Made by a program: the position numbers and the translations under genes
From: Fodinicola acaciae
GTDB lineage: Bacteria; Actinomycetota; Actinomycetes; Mycobacteriales; HKI-0501
Direction: 5' to 3'
DNA length: 64,000 bases
Assembly: GCF_010993745.1 (NCBI RefSeq)
Contig: NZ_WOTN01000001.1
Span: 809,235-873,234 of the forward strand
Notes under the pieces: model-generated
What the model was told of the DNA's origin: nothing
Database searches by the model: none
What the model saw: the letters and a program-made list of their open reading frames with translations, nothing else
In this document: positions 1 through 9,319 of the stretch, piece after piece
Numbering within the stretch: position 1 is the stretch's first letter
Layout: every line of letters begins with the position of its first letter

Positions 1-1920
1 CTTGGTGAACATCTCCTGGTTGATCGCCGAGTTGACCACGTCCTGGATCTCCTGCGGCGACGGCCAGATGTCCTTGAGGAACACCTCGTTGCCGTCCTTG
101 TCGGTGCCGAGCGGATCGGACTCCGGGTCCCAGTCCATCGAGCCGGCCAGCGCGTACGCGATGACCAGCGGCGGCGACGCGAGGTAGTTCATCTTCACGT
201 CCGGGTTGATCCGGCCCTCGAAGTTTCGGTTGCCGGACAACACCGAGACGACCGCGAGGTCGTTGTCCTGGACGGCCTGGCTGACCGCCTCCGGCAGCGG
301 GCCGGAGTTGCCGATACAGGTCGTACAGCCATAGCCGACCAGGTGATAGCCGAGCTTTTCCAGATATGGAATGAGTCCGGCCTTCTCGTAGTAGTCCATC
401 ACCACCTTGGACCCGGGCGCGAGCGAGGTTTTCACCCACGGTTTCACCGAAAGTCCGCGGTCGACCGCGTTCTTGGCGAGCAGAGCGGCGCCGAGCATGA
501 CCGACGGGTTGGAGGTGTTGGTGCAGGAGGTGATCGAGGCGATGGCCACCGCGCCGTGGTCGATCTCGCATTCCGTACCGTTTTCCAGCTTCACCCGAGC
601 CGGGTTGCTGGCGCGGCCGTTGGCGTTGCGTGCGGCCGACGCGTACGCGAGCGGCTCGTCGCTGCCGACGGCCGGCGAGTCACTGGCCGGAAACGACTCG
701 GCGGAGGCCTCGTCCATGCTGGTCTGCACGCTGGTCGTGTAGTTTTTCAGCGCGTCGCGGAAAGCCGTCTTGGCGTTGGACAGCTCGACGCGATCCTGCG
801 GACGCTTCGGACCGGCGATCGACGGCACAACGGTCGACAGGTCGAGCTCAAGATACTCGGAATATGCCGGCTCGTGTGACGGGTCGTGCCACAGGCCCTG
901 TTCCTTCGCGTACGCCTCGACCAGCGCCACCTGCTCGGCCGATCGGCCGGTCAGCCGCAGATAGCGGATGGTTTCCTCGTCGACCGGGAAAATCGCGCAG
1001 GTGGAGCCAAACTCCGGGCTCATGTTGCCGATGGTGGCGCGGTTGGCCAGCGGCACGGCGGCGACGCCTTCGCCGTAGAACTCCACGAATTTGCCGACCG
1101 CGCCGTGCTGGCGGAGCATCTGCGTGATGGTCAGCACCACGTCGGTGGCGGTCGAGCCGGCCGGAATTTCGCCGGTCAGCTTGAAACCGACGACCCGGGG
1201 GATGAGCATCGACACCGGCTGGCCGAGCATCGCGGCCTCCGCCTCGATGCCGCCGACGCCCCAGCCCAGCACGCCGAGGCCGTTGACCATCGTGGTGTGC
1301 GAGTCCGTACCGACGAGCGTGTCCGGATAGGCCTGGCCGTCGCGGGTCATCACCACGCGCGCGAGGTGCTCGATGTTCACCTGGTGCACGATGCCGGTGC
1401 CCGGCGGCACCACCTTGAAGTCGTCGAACGCGGTCTGGCCCCAGCGCAGGAACTGGTAGCGCTCGCGGTTGCGGCCGTACTCGATCTCCACGTTGCGCTC
1501 GAACGCGTCCGGCCGGCCGAACACGTCGATGATGACCGAGTGGTCGATGACCAGCTCGGCCGGCGCCAGCGGGTTGATCCTGGTCGGGTCGCCGCCGAGC
1601 TCGGCGACCGCCTCGCGCATGGTGGCCAGGTCGACCACGCACGGCACGCCGGTGAAGTCCTGCATCACCACGCGGCCGGGGGTGAACTGGATCTCGGTGG
1701 CCGGCTCGGCCGCGGGATCCCAGCCGGCCAGTGCGCGGATCTGGTCGGCGGTGATGTTGACGCCGTCCTCCGTACGCAGCAGATTCTCCAGCAGGATCTT
1801 CAGGCTGTACGGCAGCCGTTTGGCGCCGTCAACCGCGTCCAACCGGAAGATCTCGTAGTCGGCGTCACCGACTTTGAGCCTGTTCTTGCTGCCAAAACTG
1901 TCGGTGCTGCCGGTAGCCAC
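1..1920 (-). CDS. acnA: aconitate hydratase AcnA (3' part missing at window edge)
   Basis: Aconitase interconverts citrate and isocitrate in the TCA cycle, in the cytosol, using a 4Fe-4S cluster. The 640 codons in the window carry the family hallmarks: the [19 protein letters not shown] block, the cluster-binding [11 protein letters not shown] segment, and [12 protein letters not shown] holding the other two cluster cysteines. The frame is open to base 1, so the C-terminal swivel domain (about 250-280 residues) lies outside. The GTG start at 1920 is chosen because AAGGAG sits 5 nt upstream and nothing conserved precedes it. It diverges from the VOC gene across a 142-bp intergenic region with a plausible promoter. 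Identity is near certain. Confidence 0.96.
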   Translation of the reverse strand, partial: MATGSTDSFGSKNRLKVGDADYEIFRLDAVDGAKRLPYSLKILLENLLRTEDGVNITADQIRALAGWDPAAEPATEIQFTPGRVVMQDFTGVPCVVDLATMREAVAELGGDPTRINPLAPAELVIDHSVIIDVFGRPDAFERNVEIEYGRNRERYQFLRWGQTAFDDFKVVPPGTGIVHQVNIEHLARVVMTRDGQAYPDTLVGTDSHTTMVNGLGVLGWGVGGIEAEAAMLGQPVSMLIPRVVGFKLTGEIPAGSTATDVVLTITQMLRQHGAVGKFVEFYGEGVAAVPLANRATIGNMSPEFGSTCAIFPVDEETIRYLRLTGRSAEQVALVEAYAKEQGLWHDPSHEPAYSEYLELDLSTVVPSIAGPKRPQDRVELSNAKTAFRDALKNYTTSVQTSMDEASAESFPASDSPAVGSDEPLAYASAARNANGRASNPARVKLENGTECEIDHGAVAIASITSCTNTSNPSVMLGAALLAKNAVDRGLSVKPWVKTSLAPGSKVVMDYYEKAGLIPYLEKLGYHLVGYGCTTCIGNSGPLPEAVSQAVQDNDLAVVSVLSGNRNFEGRINPDVKMNYLASPPLVIAYALAGSMDWDPESDPLGTDKDGNEVFLKDIWPSPQEIQDVVNSAINQEMFTK

Positions 1921-2010
1921 GTCCACTCCTTCGGTGCGCCGTCTTTCCGCCATGCTCACGGCCATGCTCTCGCAGGCCGGTTGCCCTCGCCGCTCGACCT
2001 TGCTAAACAA

Positions 2011-2040
2011 ACAGTACGTCCGTCTTGCTATTGCGGTCAA
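2011..2040 (-). promoter_or_regulatory. candidate acnA promoter with AcnR-like operator
   Basis: On the minus strand TTGACC (2040-2035) and TACTGT (2016-2011) are separated by 18 nt, a plausible vegetative -35/-10 pair about 90 nt upstream of the aconitase start. The -10 is overlapped on the plus strand by CAGTACGTCCGTCTTG (2012-2027). Its left half and spacer fit the published corynebacterial AcnR motif CAGNACnnncGTACTG; its right half matches only partly. Promoter call by eye; operator call is inference. Confidence 0.4.
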
Positions 2041-2062
2041 ACGTTCTGCGAGGTGATTCCCT

Positions 2063-2419
2063 GTGATCCATCATGTCCAACTGGCCTGTCCGCCGGCTGG
2101 TGAGGCTGACCTAAGACGGTTCTACGGAGACGTGCTCGGGATGACCGAGATCCCCAAGCCGCCGGCGCTCGCCGCGCGTGGTGGCGCGTGGTTTCGTACG
2201 CCTGGTGGCGACATCGAGCTGCACCTCGGCGTCGAGGCCGACTTTTCGCCGGCGCGCAAGGCGCATCCGGGGCTGCTGGTCGACGACATCGACGCGTACG
2301 CGGCGCGGCTGGCGGCGGCCGGCTATCCGGTGCGCTGGGACGACGATTTCCCTGGTATGCGGCGGTTTTACTCCGAGGATTGCAACGGCAACCGGCTGGA
2401 GTTCCTGCATCCGCGCTGA
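2063..2419 (+). CDS. VOC-superfamily (glyoxalase/bleomycin-resistance-like) protein
   Basis: A 118-residue single-domain vicinal-oxygen-chelate protein. It opens with IHHVQLACP, follows with [10 protein letters not shown], has a central IELHLGVE strand, and ends with [10 protein letters not shown]. The N-terminal His, the central His/Glu strand and the C-terminal Glu are the usual positions of metal ligands in this fold. Members are metal-dependent lyases, dioxygenases or antibiotic-binding proteins; the substrate cannot be read from sequence. GTG start, with GCGAGGTG about 10 nt upstream. It stands alone between divergent aconitase and a membrane protein gene. Confidence 0.8.
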   Translation: MIHHVQLACPPAGEADLRRFYGDVLGMTEIPKPPALAARGGAWFRTPGGDIELHLGVEADFSPARKAHPGLLVDDIDAYAARLAAAGYPVRWDDDFPGMRRFYSEDCNGNRLEFLHPR

Positions 2420-2465
2420 CCGGTAGAGTGCTGGCCGTTCGCGGCATGCACGGGGAGGTCAGGCG

Positions 2466-3488
2466 ATGCCGGTCGAATCCGACCAGGATCTGGTCCACAC
2501 AGTCGGTCCGCGTGGCGTTGTCGCTCCACTCGTCATCGTGATCCTGGCGGTGCCGCTCGGGGTCTTCGCCGGCACGCTGATCGTCGGATCGGGACCGGTG
2601 GATTTCTGGTTCGCCACGGTCCTCAGCGGCACCATTTTCGCTTTGCTGCTGGTGACGTCCGCGCTGCCGTACAGCCTCCTGGCCAAGAAGCGAGCACGGT
2701 TTACGTCGAGTGGCATCGGTGCCGGACCGACGATGATTCCCTGGTCGGACGTCAGCGCCCTGGACGCGGTGCCGACGCTGGCCGGCTATCGGGTGCGGGT
2801 CACGCGGCGGCGGGGTCAGCCGATCGACCTGCTCGCGCCGGCCAGCCTCTGGTGGCGGCGCGACGAGCGGTTCGATCGGGAGGCTGCCGAGCTTCGGGCG
2901 TACGCGGGAAGGCACGGCGCGGTCCTCGACCAACGGCCGGTCGGGCGGAAGCCGCTGCTGGCCCGGCTGGCGGTCGTGCTGGTCCTGGTGGTCGTCGTGG
3001 CGCTCGCGGCCGGTGTGCGCCTGGAGCAGCGCGGCTGGTTTTCGTTGTGGACGCCGGAAGCGCGCGGCATTCCCGAGGCGTGCGCCGCGCTGGACGCCGC
3101 GGGGCTGGACCAGCTGTGGCCGCCCGGCCACCGGGAGAAGGACAGCGTCAGCGCCGGCGTCGACTCATCGACATGCGTGTGGTCGGCCACCTACAGCGGC
3201 CAGCCGGAGCCGTACACGAACGTACGGGTGATCATCGAACGCAGCAGGTCCCAGGTGTTGTGGTCGGCCTCAGCTGTCGCTCACACCTACTTTGCGCAGG
3301 CGTGCCGTCTCGGCGTGACCACCACCGGATTCGGCGACGAGTCCTGTGTGGGATCGCAGCTGGATCCGACCACTCTCGTGGTCCGGCAGGCCAATGTCGT
3401 CGTACGGGTCGGCCTGACCGGTGACCGCGCCAGCCAGCGCACCGCCGAGGCGATCGCGCGGAAGGTCCTCCAGCAGATCAGCCGGTGA
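2466..3488 (+). CDS. membrane protein with PH-like central domain, unknown function
   Basis: A 340-residue protein. Two hydrophobic segments (about 18-40 and 48-72) form a hairpin. A cytoplasmic stretch of about 75-150 (RARFTSSGIGAG, IPWSDVSAL, YRVRVTRRRGQPIDL) has the strand pattern of bacterial PH domains. A third transmembrane helix spans about 160-183. The remaining 150 residues look extracytoplasmic and contain four cysteines (CAALDAAG, STCVWSAT, QACRLG, DESCVG) in the style of DUF3558-like exported domains. ATG start with GGGGAGGTCAGGCG upstream. Its last 11 bp overlap the 3' end of the convergent glycosyltransferase gene. No specific function is proposed. Confidence 0.7.
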   Translation: MPVESDQDLVHTVGPRGVVAPLVIVILAVPLGVFAGTLIVGSGPVDFWFATVLSGTIFALLLVTSALPYSLLAKKRARFTSSGIGAGPTMIPWSDVSALDAVPTLAGYRVRVTRRRGQPIDLLAPASLWWRRDERFDREAAELRAYAGRHGAVLDQRPVGRKPLLARLAVVLVLVVVVALAAGVRLEQRGWFSLWTPEARGIPEACAALDAAGLDQLWPPGHREKDSVSAGVDSSTCVWSATYSGQPEPYTNVRVIIERSRSQVLWSASAVAHTYFAQACRLGVTTTGFGDESCVGSQLDPTTLVVRQANVVVRVGLTGDRASQRTAEAIARKVLQQISR

Positions 3489-4656
3489 GGCGCAGGCGGC
3501 GGACGATCCGACGGCGGCCCATCGGCTCGACCTCCTGGCTCGCCAGCTCGGCGATCGTGTCGGCCGGGTCGACCGGGGGATGGGACGCGGCGCGTGCGGC
3601 GGTGTTCGGGATGCCGGACAGCGCCGCCCGCAGCGCCTCCGGCAGGTCGCGCTTGTGCTTGACCCAGCGGATCCAGCCGGACTCGTCCAGCGCCGCGGAG
3701 TTGTCGCGGCCGTGGCCGGTGATCGACCGGTACGTCAGCACCGGGATGCCGGTGGCCAGTGCCTCCAGCGAGCTGAGTCCGCCCGCGTTCTGGATCGCCA
3801 CGTCGCATGCGCGCAGCAGCGTCGGCATCTCGGTGACCCAGCCGAGCGCGATCGCGTGACCTTCCTCCTCGATGGCGGCGCGGGTCGCCTCGTTCTTGCC
3901 GCAGACCACGACCGGCCGGGCCAGGCCGGTCTGCGCGATGTCGCGCGCCGCCTTGCGTACGTCTCCCATGCCGCCGGCGCCGCCGACCAGCGCCACCAGC
4001 GGCTCGTCCAGCGGCAGGTCGAACTTCTTCCGCGCCGCCAGCTTCTCGTCGACCGATGACACCGGGTGGAAGGCCGGTGGCACGGCCGGACCGCACACGT
4101 GTACGCCCTTGGCGCCGCGTTTGCGCGCGGCCTCGGCGGCCACCTCGTGCAGCGCCAGGTGGAAGTCGACGCCCTTGGCGATCCACAGCGGGTGCACCGA
4201 CATGTCGGTGAGGAAGGTGATCACCGGGGCCTGCAGCCGGCCGCTCCGGCGCAGCCGGCCAAGTGCCTGGCTGGCCAGCGGATACGTCGAGACGACCGCG
4301 GCCGGTCCGGCGGCCTCGGCCAGCGACGGCCGGACCGTACGCCTGGTGTCGCGGCGGGCGAGCGCGGACGACATCGCGCGCAGGACGCTGGACAGCGGCC
4401 GCCGTCCGCTCACCTCGTTCACCACTCCCCAGGTGAACGGTGCGACCCGGATCGAGCGCTCGTAGTTGTCCCGCATGAACGAGCCGACCTTGCGCGGCAG
4501 GAAGTCGAGGTAGTCGTGCACCTCGGCGCGGAAGCCGCGCTCGGTCAGTCGGCGCTGCAGCTCGTACGCGGCGCCGTCGTGGCCGCCTCCGACACTCCCG
4601 GTGAGGATGACGATCCGCCGGGAATGCCGCGATGGTCTCTGCTCATCGGAAGTCAT
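3478..4656 (-). CDS. MGDG-synthase-like glycosyltransferase
   Basis: A 392-residue GT-B glycosyltransferase of the monogalactosyldiacylglycerol synthase/MurG-like group. The N-terminal lobe starts with RIVILTGSVGGGHDGAA, the GGGH loop typical of MGDG synthases, followed by EVHDYLDFLPRK. The C-terminal lobe has the nucleotide-sugar-binding elements VALVGGAGGMGD, ALGWVTEMPTLLRACDV and IQNAGGLSSLEALATG. Likely reaction: transfer of a sugar from a nucleotide donor to a membrane lipid on the cytoplasmic face; sugar and acceptor unknown. Start placed at the ATG before TSDEQRP because the family domain begins there, although the frame is open 30 codons further upstream. A paralogous domain occurs in the fusion protein at 31311-33737. 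Confidence 0.82.
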   Translation of the reverse strand: MTSDEQRPSRHSRRIVILTGSVGGGHDGAAYELQRRLTERGFRAEVHDYLDFLPRKVGSFMRDNYERSIRVAPFTWGVVNEVSGRRPLSSVLRAMSSALARRDTRRTVRPSLAEAAGPAAVVSTYPLASQALGRLRRSGRLQAPVITFLTDMSVHPLWIAKGVDFHLALHEVAAEAARKRGAKGVHVCGPAVPPAFHPVSSVDEKLAARKKFDLPLDEPLVALVGGAGGMGDVRKAARDIAQTGLARPVVVCGKNEATRAAIEEEGHAIALGWVTEMPTLLRACDVAIQNAGGLSSLEALATGIPVLTYRSITGHGRDNSAALDESGWIRWVKHKRDLPEALRAALSGIPNTAARAASHPPVDPADTIAELASQEVEPMGRRRIVRRLRLTG

Positions 4657-4851
4657 GATCTGACACTGTGCCCTGTCGCTCCGTCCCCGGTCCATCCGGG
4701 AGCCCCCGGTACGCTGGCCGACCACGCCTGGTCGCCAGCCGTTCACCCGCGTGTTGCCGCAGGTCGAACCCCACCATGGCAGTATCCATCAGCCGCGCGA
4801 GCCGACTCTGCCGGTGTCACCCCTATTGTCCGCCTGTCGCGGACCAACCGC

Positions 4852-6315
4852 TCAGCCGGGCAGCCGCGGACCCTGTGCGCGCTGGTCGGCCATCCAGGCC
4901 TCCACCTCGTCGGACGTACGCGGCAACGCGGCCGACAGGTTCTCGTGACCGTCCGCGGTGACCAGGATGTCGTCCTCGATGCGTACGCCGATGCCGCGCA
5001 GCTCCTCCGGCACGGTCAGGTCGTCGGGTTGGAAGTAGAGGCCGGGTTCGACGGTCAGCACGTGACCGGCCGCGAGGTCACCCTTCGTGTACGCCTCCGC
5101 GCGTGCGTGCGAGCAGTCGTGCACGTCCAGGCCGAGTGAGTGGCTGGTGCCGTGCAGCGTCCAGCGGCGGTGCAGGCCGCTGTCGTCCTTCAGTGACTCG
5201 TCGGCGGTGACCGGCAGGATGCCCCACGCCTCCAGGCCCTCGGCGAGCACACGTTGTGCCGCGTCGTGCGCCGCCTTGAACGGCACACCCGGCTTGACCG
5301 CCTCGATGCCGGCCTGTTGCGCCTGGTAGACGAGGTCGTAGACGCGGCGTTGGGTGTCGCTGAAGCGGCCGGAGATCGGCATCGTACGCGTCACGTCGGC
5401 GGTGTAGAAGTGGCGGTTTTCGACGCCGGCGTCGAGCAGCAGCATGTCCTTCGGATCGGCCAGGCCGTCGTTGTGCATCCAGTGCAGGATCGTGGCGTGC
5501 GCGCCGGTCGCGGCGATGCTGCCATAGCCGGTGGTGTTGCCGTCGTGCCGCGCGCGCAGGCCGAAGACGCCGTCGATGAGCCGCTCGGAGAACGGCCGAT
5601 CGGCCGGCATCGCGCGTACGACGTCGACGAAGCCCTCGACGGTGGCGGCGATCGCGTCACGCAGCTGTGCGATCTCCCACTCGTCCTTCACCAGCCGCAG
5701 CTCCGACAGCCGCTCGGCCAGCTCGTTGTCACGCAGGCCGTCGTCGGCCGCCTTCACCGCGCTGTCGACGCGCGCGTCGTAGTCGCGCAGCACGCGCGTA
5801 CGCGACGGGTCGAGCTCCGACAGCGCCTTCTCCAGGTCGGCGAGGTCAGCCGTCTCCACGCCGAGCCGCGAGGTCGTCTCACTGAGGCTCGGCCGCCGGC
5901 CGACCCACAGCTCGCCGTAGTCGCGGTCGCGGAAGAACTCGTCGGTGTCGCGCGGCGACCGCGGATGGATGTAGAGCACGGCGTGGTGGCCGCCTTCGCT
6001 GGCCGGCGTGAGCACCAGCACCGCGTCGGACTCGTGATAGCCGGTCAGCCAGACGAAGTCACTGCCGGGCCGGAAGTCGTACGAGCAGTCGTCGTTGCGG
6101 ACCTTGAGCCGGCCGGTCGGGATCACCAGCGTGTCCGAGCCGAAGGCGTGGCTGAGCGACCCGCGCCGGCGCTCGTGATGCGGCGCGGCGTCCGAACGCG
6201 CCAGGCCGCGCAGCTCGGTGTCGGCCCAGTCGGTCCGCATGAAGGCGGCGAACGCCTCCGAGATGCCGCTGTCGTGGCTGGACGTCTTCGGTTCTTCCGT
6301 CGGCTTGTCGGTCAT
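4852..6315 (-). CDS. pepP: Xaa-Pro aminopeptidase (aminopeptidase P)
   Basis: Cytosolic dinuclear-metal peptidase that removes N-terminal residues next to proline. The N-terminal creatinase-like domain (SLSHAFGSDTLVIPTG, DFRPGSDFVWLTGYHE) is followed by a pita-bread domain containing all five expected metal ligands: the Asp of LLLDAGVE, the Asp of YTADVTRTMP, the His of HGTSHSLGLDVHD, the Glu of TVEPGLY and the Glu of GVRIEDDILVT. The length, about 487 residues, is normal for actinobacterial PepP. The start is ambiguous: ATG at 6315 or GTG at 6324, neither with a strong ribosome-binding site. It diverges from the secreted protein gene at 6476. Confidence 0.93.
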   Translation of the reverse strand: MTDKPTEEPKTSSHDSGISEAFAAFMRTDWADTELRGLARSDAAPHHERRRGSLSHAFGSDTLVIPTGRLKVRNDDCSYDFRPGSDFVWLTGYHESDAVLVLTPASEGGHHAVLYIHPRSPRDTDEFFRDRDYGELWVGRRPSLSETTSRLGVETADLADLEKALSELDPSRTRVLRDYDARVDSAVKAADDGLRDNELAERLSELRLVKDEWEIAQLRDAIAATVEGFVDVVRAMPADRPFSERLIDGVFGLRARHDGNTTGYGSIAATGAHATILHWMHNDGLADPKDMLLLDAGVENRHFYTADVTRTMPISGRFSDTQRRVYDLVYQAQQAGIEAVKPGVPFKAAHDAAQRVLAEGLEAWGILPVTADESLKDDSGLHRRWTLHGTSHSLGLDVHDCSHARAEAYTKGDLAAGHVLTVEPGLYFQPDDLTVPEELRGIGVRIEDDILVTADGHENLSAALPRTSDEVEAWMADQRAQGPRLPG

Positions 6316-6475
6316 GCCAGTCACGTTATCGCGTCAAACGTCCGATGGGCTGCCGAAAAAATATCGGATACGTAACGTAGCGGGAAAACTTCCCGGGCCC
6401 GGTCCCTTCCGCCACTCTGGCCGGTGCCCGACCATGAAGGCGCTCATCTCCGCACATGTCGACGCGAGGTGGCTC

Positions 6476-8878
6476 ATGGCGCGCGTTTTTCTCGTCCTGT
6501 TGCTCGCGATGACGTGCGTCGGCTCGGTGTCGCAGCCGGCGGTCGCGTCCTGCGGCATCACGCCGTATGGGCTGATCGGCGACAAGTGGATCGCGATGGG
6601 TGGCGAGGCGAGCGCGCTCGGCTGTGCGACCGAGGCCGAGCACGACATCCCCGGCCGGCGCGGCCGTACGCAGACCTTCCAGTTCGGCCAGGTCACCTGG
6701 TCGCCGGACCAGGGGCCGGACCTGGTCCTCGCGGTCTGGTCGATCGCGACACGTGTCTTCGTCGATTGGGGACCGACCGATCCGCTCAATTACGACTTCT
6801 TCATCGTGCGGTGGGATCGCAACGGCCAGAATGCCGGCCAGGTCGACGTGACCGGCGGCCCGCGGACGTACGGCGCCTTCAGTTTCGACGCGGCCGAAGG
6901 TTGGTCGTCGGTGGTGGTGGAAGGCTGCGACAGCGGCACCTTTGGTTCGACGTGCCGGCAGGGATGGACGGCCGCGGCCGGGACGTACGCGGCGCCACCG
7001 GGGCCGATCCACATCGCCGCGGCGACGGATCCGGCTCACGCCTTCGACGGCCTCGACCAGCGTCGCGCGGCCGCCGCGGAACACCTGGCGTGTACGCGGC
7101 TGCTGAATCCGAACGGCGCCGGCGGCAACGCGGGGGAGGGCGAAGGCACGCTGCTGATGGCGCATCTGGAGATGGTGCGCCGCTATGGCGCCGGTTTCCG
7201 TTGTCGCGGCCAACTTCCGAGCATCGACCTGGTCAACCGGTCGATCATGGGGACCGGCACGCATCCGACCGGGTCGTCGTTCAGCACGGCGATCTGCTCG
7301 CGCAACGGCGACTATGACACCTATCTCAAGGGTCTGGTGGTCGTCGTCAACAAATACTGGGACCTGCTCAACGTCTCGGCTCGTCAACACATCCTCAACG
7401 ATCTGCTGACCGAGAACGGAGGCCATTCCGTCGACGATGAGAAGACGCCGGTGTGCGGCTACATCGACCTGCCGGAGTCGGAAAACCACCGCCTGCTGAT
7501 CGAGAGCGCGCGCTATCTGTCGAACCAGAAGTTGTTGGATGCGACCGGGAATCCGGCGTATGACAACAACGCGAACGGAATGCGCACCTATCTGCTCGGC
7601 CAGCTGCAGAACTTCGCGAAGTACGACTTCCTGGAATACAACGCGCGGCCGTATCAGCGCTATTCGATCGACGCGTTGCTGAACCTCTATGACTTCGCGC
7701 GCGATCCGGCCGTACGCACGGCTGCGCGGATCGTCCTGGACTTCACCACGACGAAGTTTGCGTTGTCCAGCAACCAGTTGCGGCGGGCCGGACCGTATCG
7801 ACGGCTGACCTCGCGTACGGATGCCAACAACCAGTGGTATTACGGCGGGTGGTCCGATCCGCAGACGGCGTTTTTCCTCTACTGGACCGGGCTGGCTGCC
7901 AACCTCGGCGACACGATCCCGGACTGGTTCACCGAGGAGGCGGTGCAGGCCGGCCTGTCGTCGTACCTGCCGCCACCGGCCGCCGTCTATCGCGCGATGA
8001 CCAAGGCGTCCGGGCCATACCAGGAGACGTTTTTCCACGGCTATCGGCCGCGGCTGAGCTATTCGCCGGACGACCCGTCGCCCGGCATCGAGATTTACTC
8101 CAGCTCGCCGTCTTTCCTGCTCACCGCCGGCGGCGTGTGGCTGCCGAGCGGATATGGCCGGGACGAGTGGTATGACCGCATTGGCACCAACGAAAACTAC
8201 GGCGTGCCGCAGTCGACGACGTTGATGCCGACACGCAACCATCCGACGGTGGCGTTGAACCGCGACCAGTTCATCCGCTTCGACGGTTACAGCGACCAGT
8301 CACCGGCCGGCCGCGGCAAGGTCAACACCTGCGTACAAGGCGGCTTCGCCTGTGGTCTGCAACTGCAGGTGCCGCAGTTTTGGTTCAGTTGCGCCGAATC
8401 CTCCGCTTACGGTGTGTGGCAGTTCCTGAACCTGAACACCGCCGCGTGCGGCTGGCTCGGCTTTTACGTCGCCGTCCACGGTTGGCCTGGCACGACCAAT
8501 CCAGAATACGGAAACATCGGATTCTTCTATGCCGCTGAGTCGTCGTCGATGTCTTTCGCCGATTTCCGCGATCGTACGCTGGCGTCCAACGGTGGTGTGC
8601 CCGACCGGCTGGATCCGCACGGTGCGTACACCTTCGCGACGCCGGACGGCCACAGCTATGGATTTCGGCTGGTCTCGCCGAACAACCTCAACAACGAGCC
8701 GTTGGTGACGTCCGTCGATGGCCGAGGGAATGGCGACTTTGGATACGCGCCGCTGGTGAGCGGTCCGTATCTGAACGCGCCAGGCGGTCACGATGGATAT
8801 GTAGAGCTGTGGTGGCCGGAAGGCAGCCAGCGTACGGTCCTGGATTTCCGGGACGCGCTGAATCCGGTGGTCCGTTAG
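6476..8878 (+). CDS. large secreted protein with N-terminal LGFP-like repeat, unknown function
   Basis: An 800-residue exported protein. ATG at 6476 is preferred over an upstream ATG at 6434 because GAGGTGG lies just before it and the product then begins with a clean signal peptide (MARVFLVLLLAM, cleavage probably after PAVAS). Residues about 30-75 (GLIGDKWIAMGGEASALGCA, then FQFGQVTWSP) match the pattern of LGFP repeats, which associate with the actinobacterial cell wall. A beta-rich segment with a Cys pair follows, then a long aromatic-rich helical region of about 550 residues and a beta-rich C-terminus. The aromatic, Asn/Gly-rich core resembles carbohydrate-active alpha/alpha-toroid enzymes, but I cannot name a family. 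Monocistronic. Confidence 0.75.
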   Translation: MARVFLVLLLAMTCVGSVSQPAVASCGITPYGLIGDKWIAMGGEASALGCATEAEHDIPGRRGRTQTFQFGQVTWSPDQGPDLVLAVWSIATRVFVDWGPTDPLNYDFFIVRWDRNGQNAGQVDVTGGPRTYGAFSFDAAEGWSSVVVEGCDSGTFGSTCRQGWTAAAGTYAAPPGPIHIAAATDPAHAFDGLDQRRAAAAEHLACTRLLNPNGAGGNAGEGEGTLLMAHLEMVRRYGAGFRCRGQLPSIDLVNRSIMGTGTHPTGSSFSTAICSRNGDYDTYLKGLVVVVNKYWDLLNVSARQHILNDLLTENGGHSVDDEKTPVCGYIDLPESENHRLLIESARYLSNQKLLDATGNPAYDNNANGMRTYLLGQLQNFAKYDFLEYNARPYQRYSIDALLNLYDFARDPAVRTAARIVLDFTTTKFALSSNQLRRAGPYRRLTSRTDANNQWYYGGWSDPQTAFFLYWTGLAANLGDTIPDWFTEEAVQAGLSSYLPPPAAVYRAMTKASGPYQETFFHGYRPRLSYSPDDPSPGIEIYSSSPSFLLTAGGVWLPSGYGRDEWYDRIGTNENYGVPQSTTLMPTRNHPTVALNRDQFIRFDGYSDQSPAGRGKVNTCVQGGFACGLQLQVPQFWFSCAESSAYGVWQFLNLNTAACGWLGFYVAVHGWPGTTNPEYGNIGFFYAAESSSMSFADFRDRTLASNGGVPDRLDPHGAYTFATPDGHSYGFRLVSPNNLNNEPLVTSVDGRGNGDFGYAPLVSGPYLNAPGGHDGYVELWWPEGSQRTVLDFRDALNPVVR

Positions 8879-9319
8879 ATCTGGTCGCAGGGTCGCCCCT
8901 ACGTGCACCTGGCTTGAGTTTCAAGCTCTGGGTTGGTGACTGGTCCGCGCCACTGGACGCCCGACGGCTGGCGCCGGCTGGCCTACCCTGCTCCGAGAGC
9001 TGCCCATCCGGGTCATCGTCGGGCAGTGCGGCGACCGGGTGATGTCCTTCCAGCCATCGGCTGCGCGGACCGGCGTGGAAGGCCGTCATGGCGTCCCGGT
9101 AGGTGGCGAATGGCGTGAAAGCCGATTTACTGGCGCTGGAGGCAAGAAAAACGGCTTTCACTCCCGCATGGCCGCCATTCGCTGTGACTGTTGAGGCAAG
9201 TAATGCCGTTGTGACCTATGTGGGTTGGCTTGCTCGTTCGAGGCCATACCAACTCGGACATTCTCCTGCATCGCGGCGGTTGGCGCGTGCACGGCCGCGG
9301 CAACCTCGCCCGAACGAGC
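8879..9319. other. 441-bp intergenic region without a convincing gene
   Basis: Between the plus-strand secreted protein and a minus-strand gene ending at 9320. It contains open frames on both strands, but none has a family signature, a ribosome-binding site or a normal composition. The one clear structure is the inverted repeat at 9115-9161. Confidence 0.5.
9115..9161. repeat. 47-bp palindromic intergenic element
   Basis: Perfect 10-bp arms GTGAAAGCCG (9115-9124) and CGGCTTTCAC (9152-9161) enclose a 27-nt loop containing TACTGGCGCTGGAGGC and a run of A. On the minus strand the element opens a frame with GTG that reads as a low-complexity Lys/Ala/Phe/Ser peptide. It could be a dispersed palindromic repeat, a transcript hairpin or a terminator; the T-run on the minus strand lies in the loop rather than after the stem, which argues against a simple terminator. 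Confidence 0.55.

Noticed and set aside
8688-9161. 157-codon minus-strand open frame starting at the palindromic element
   Set aside because: It runs into the 3' end of the secreted protein gene, has shadow-like composition after the first 50 codons and no family resemblance; its start is the palindrome arm itself.
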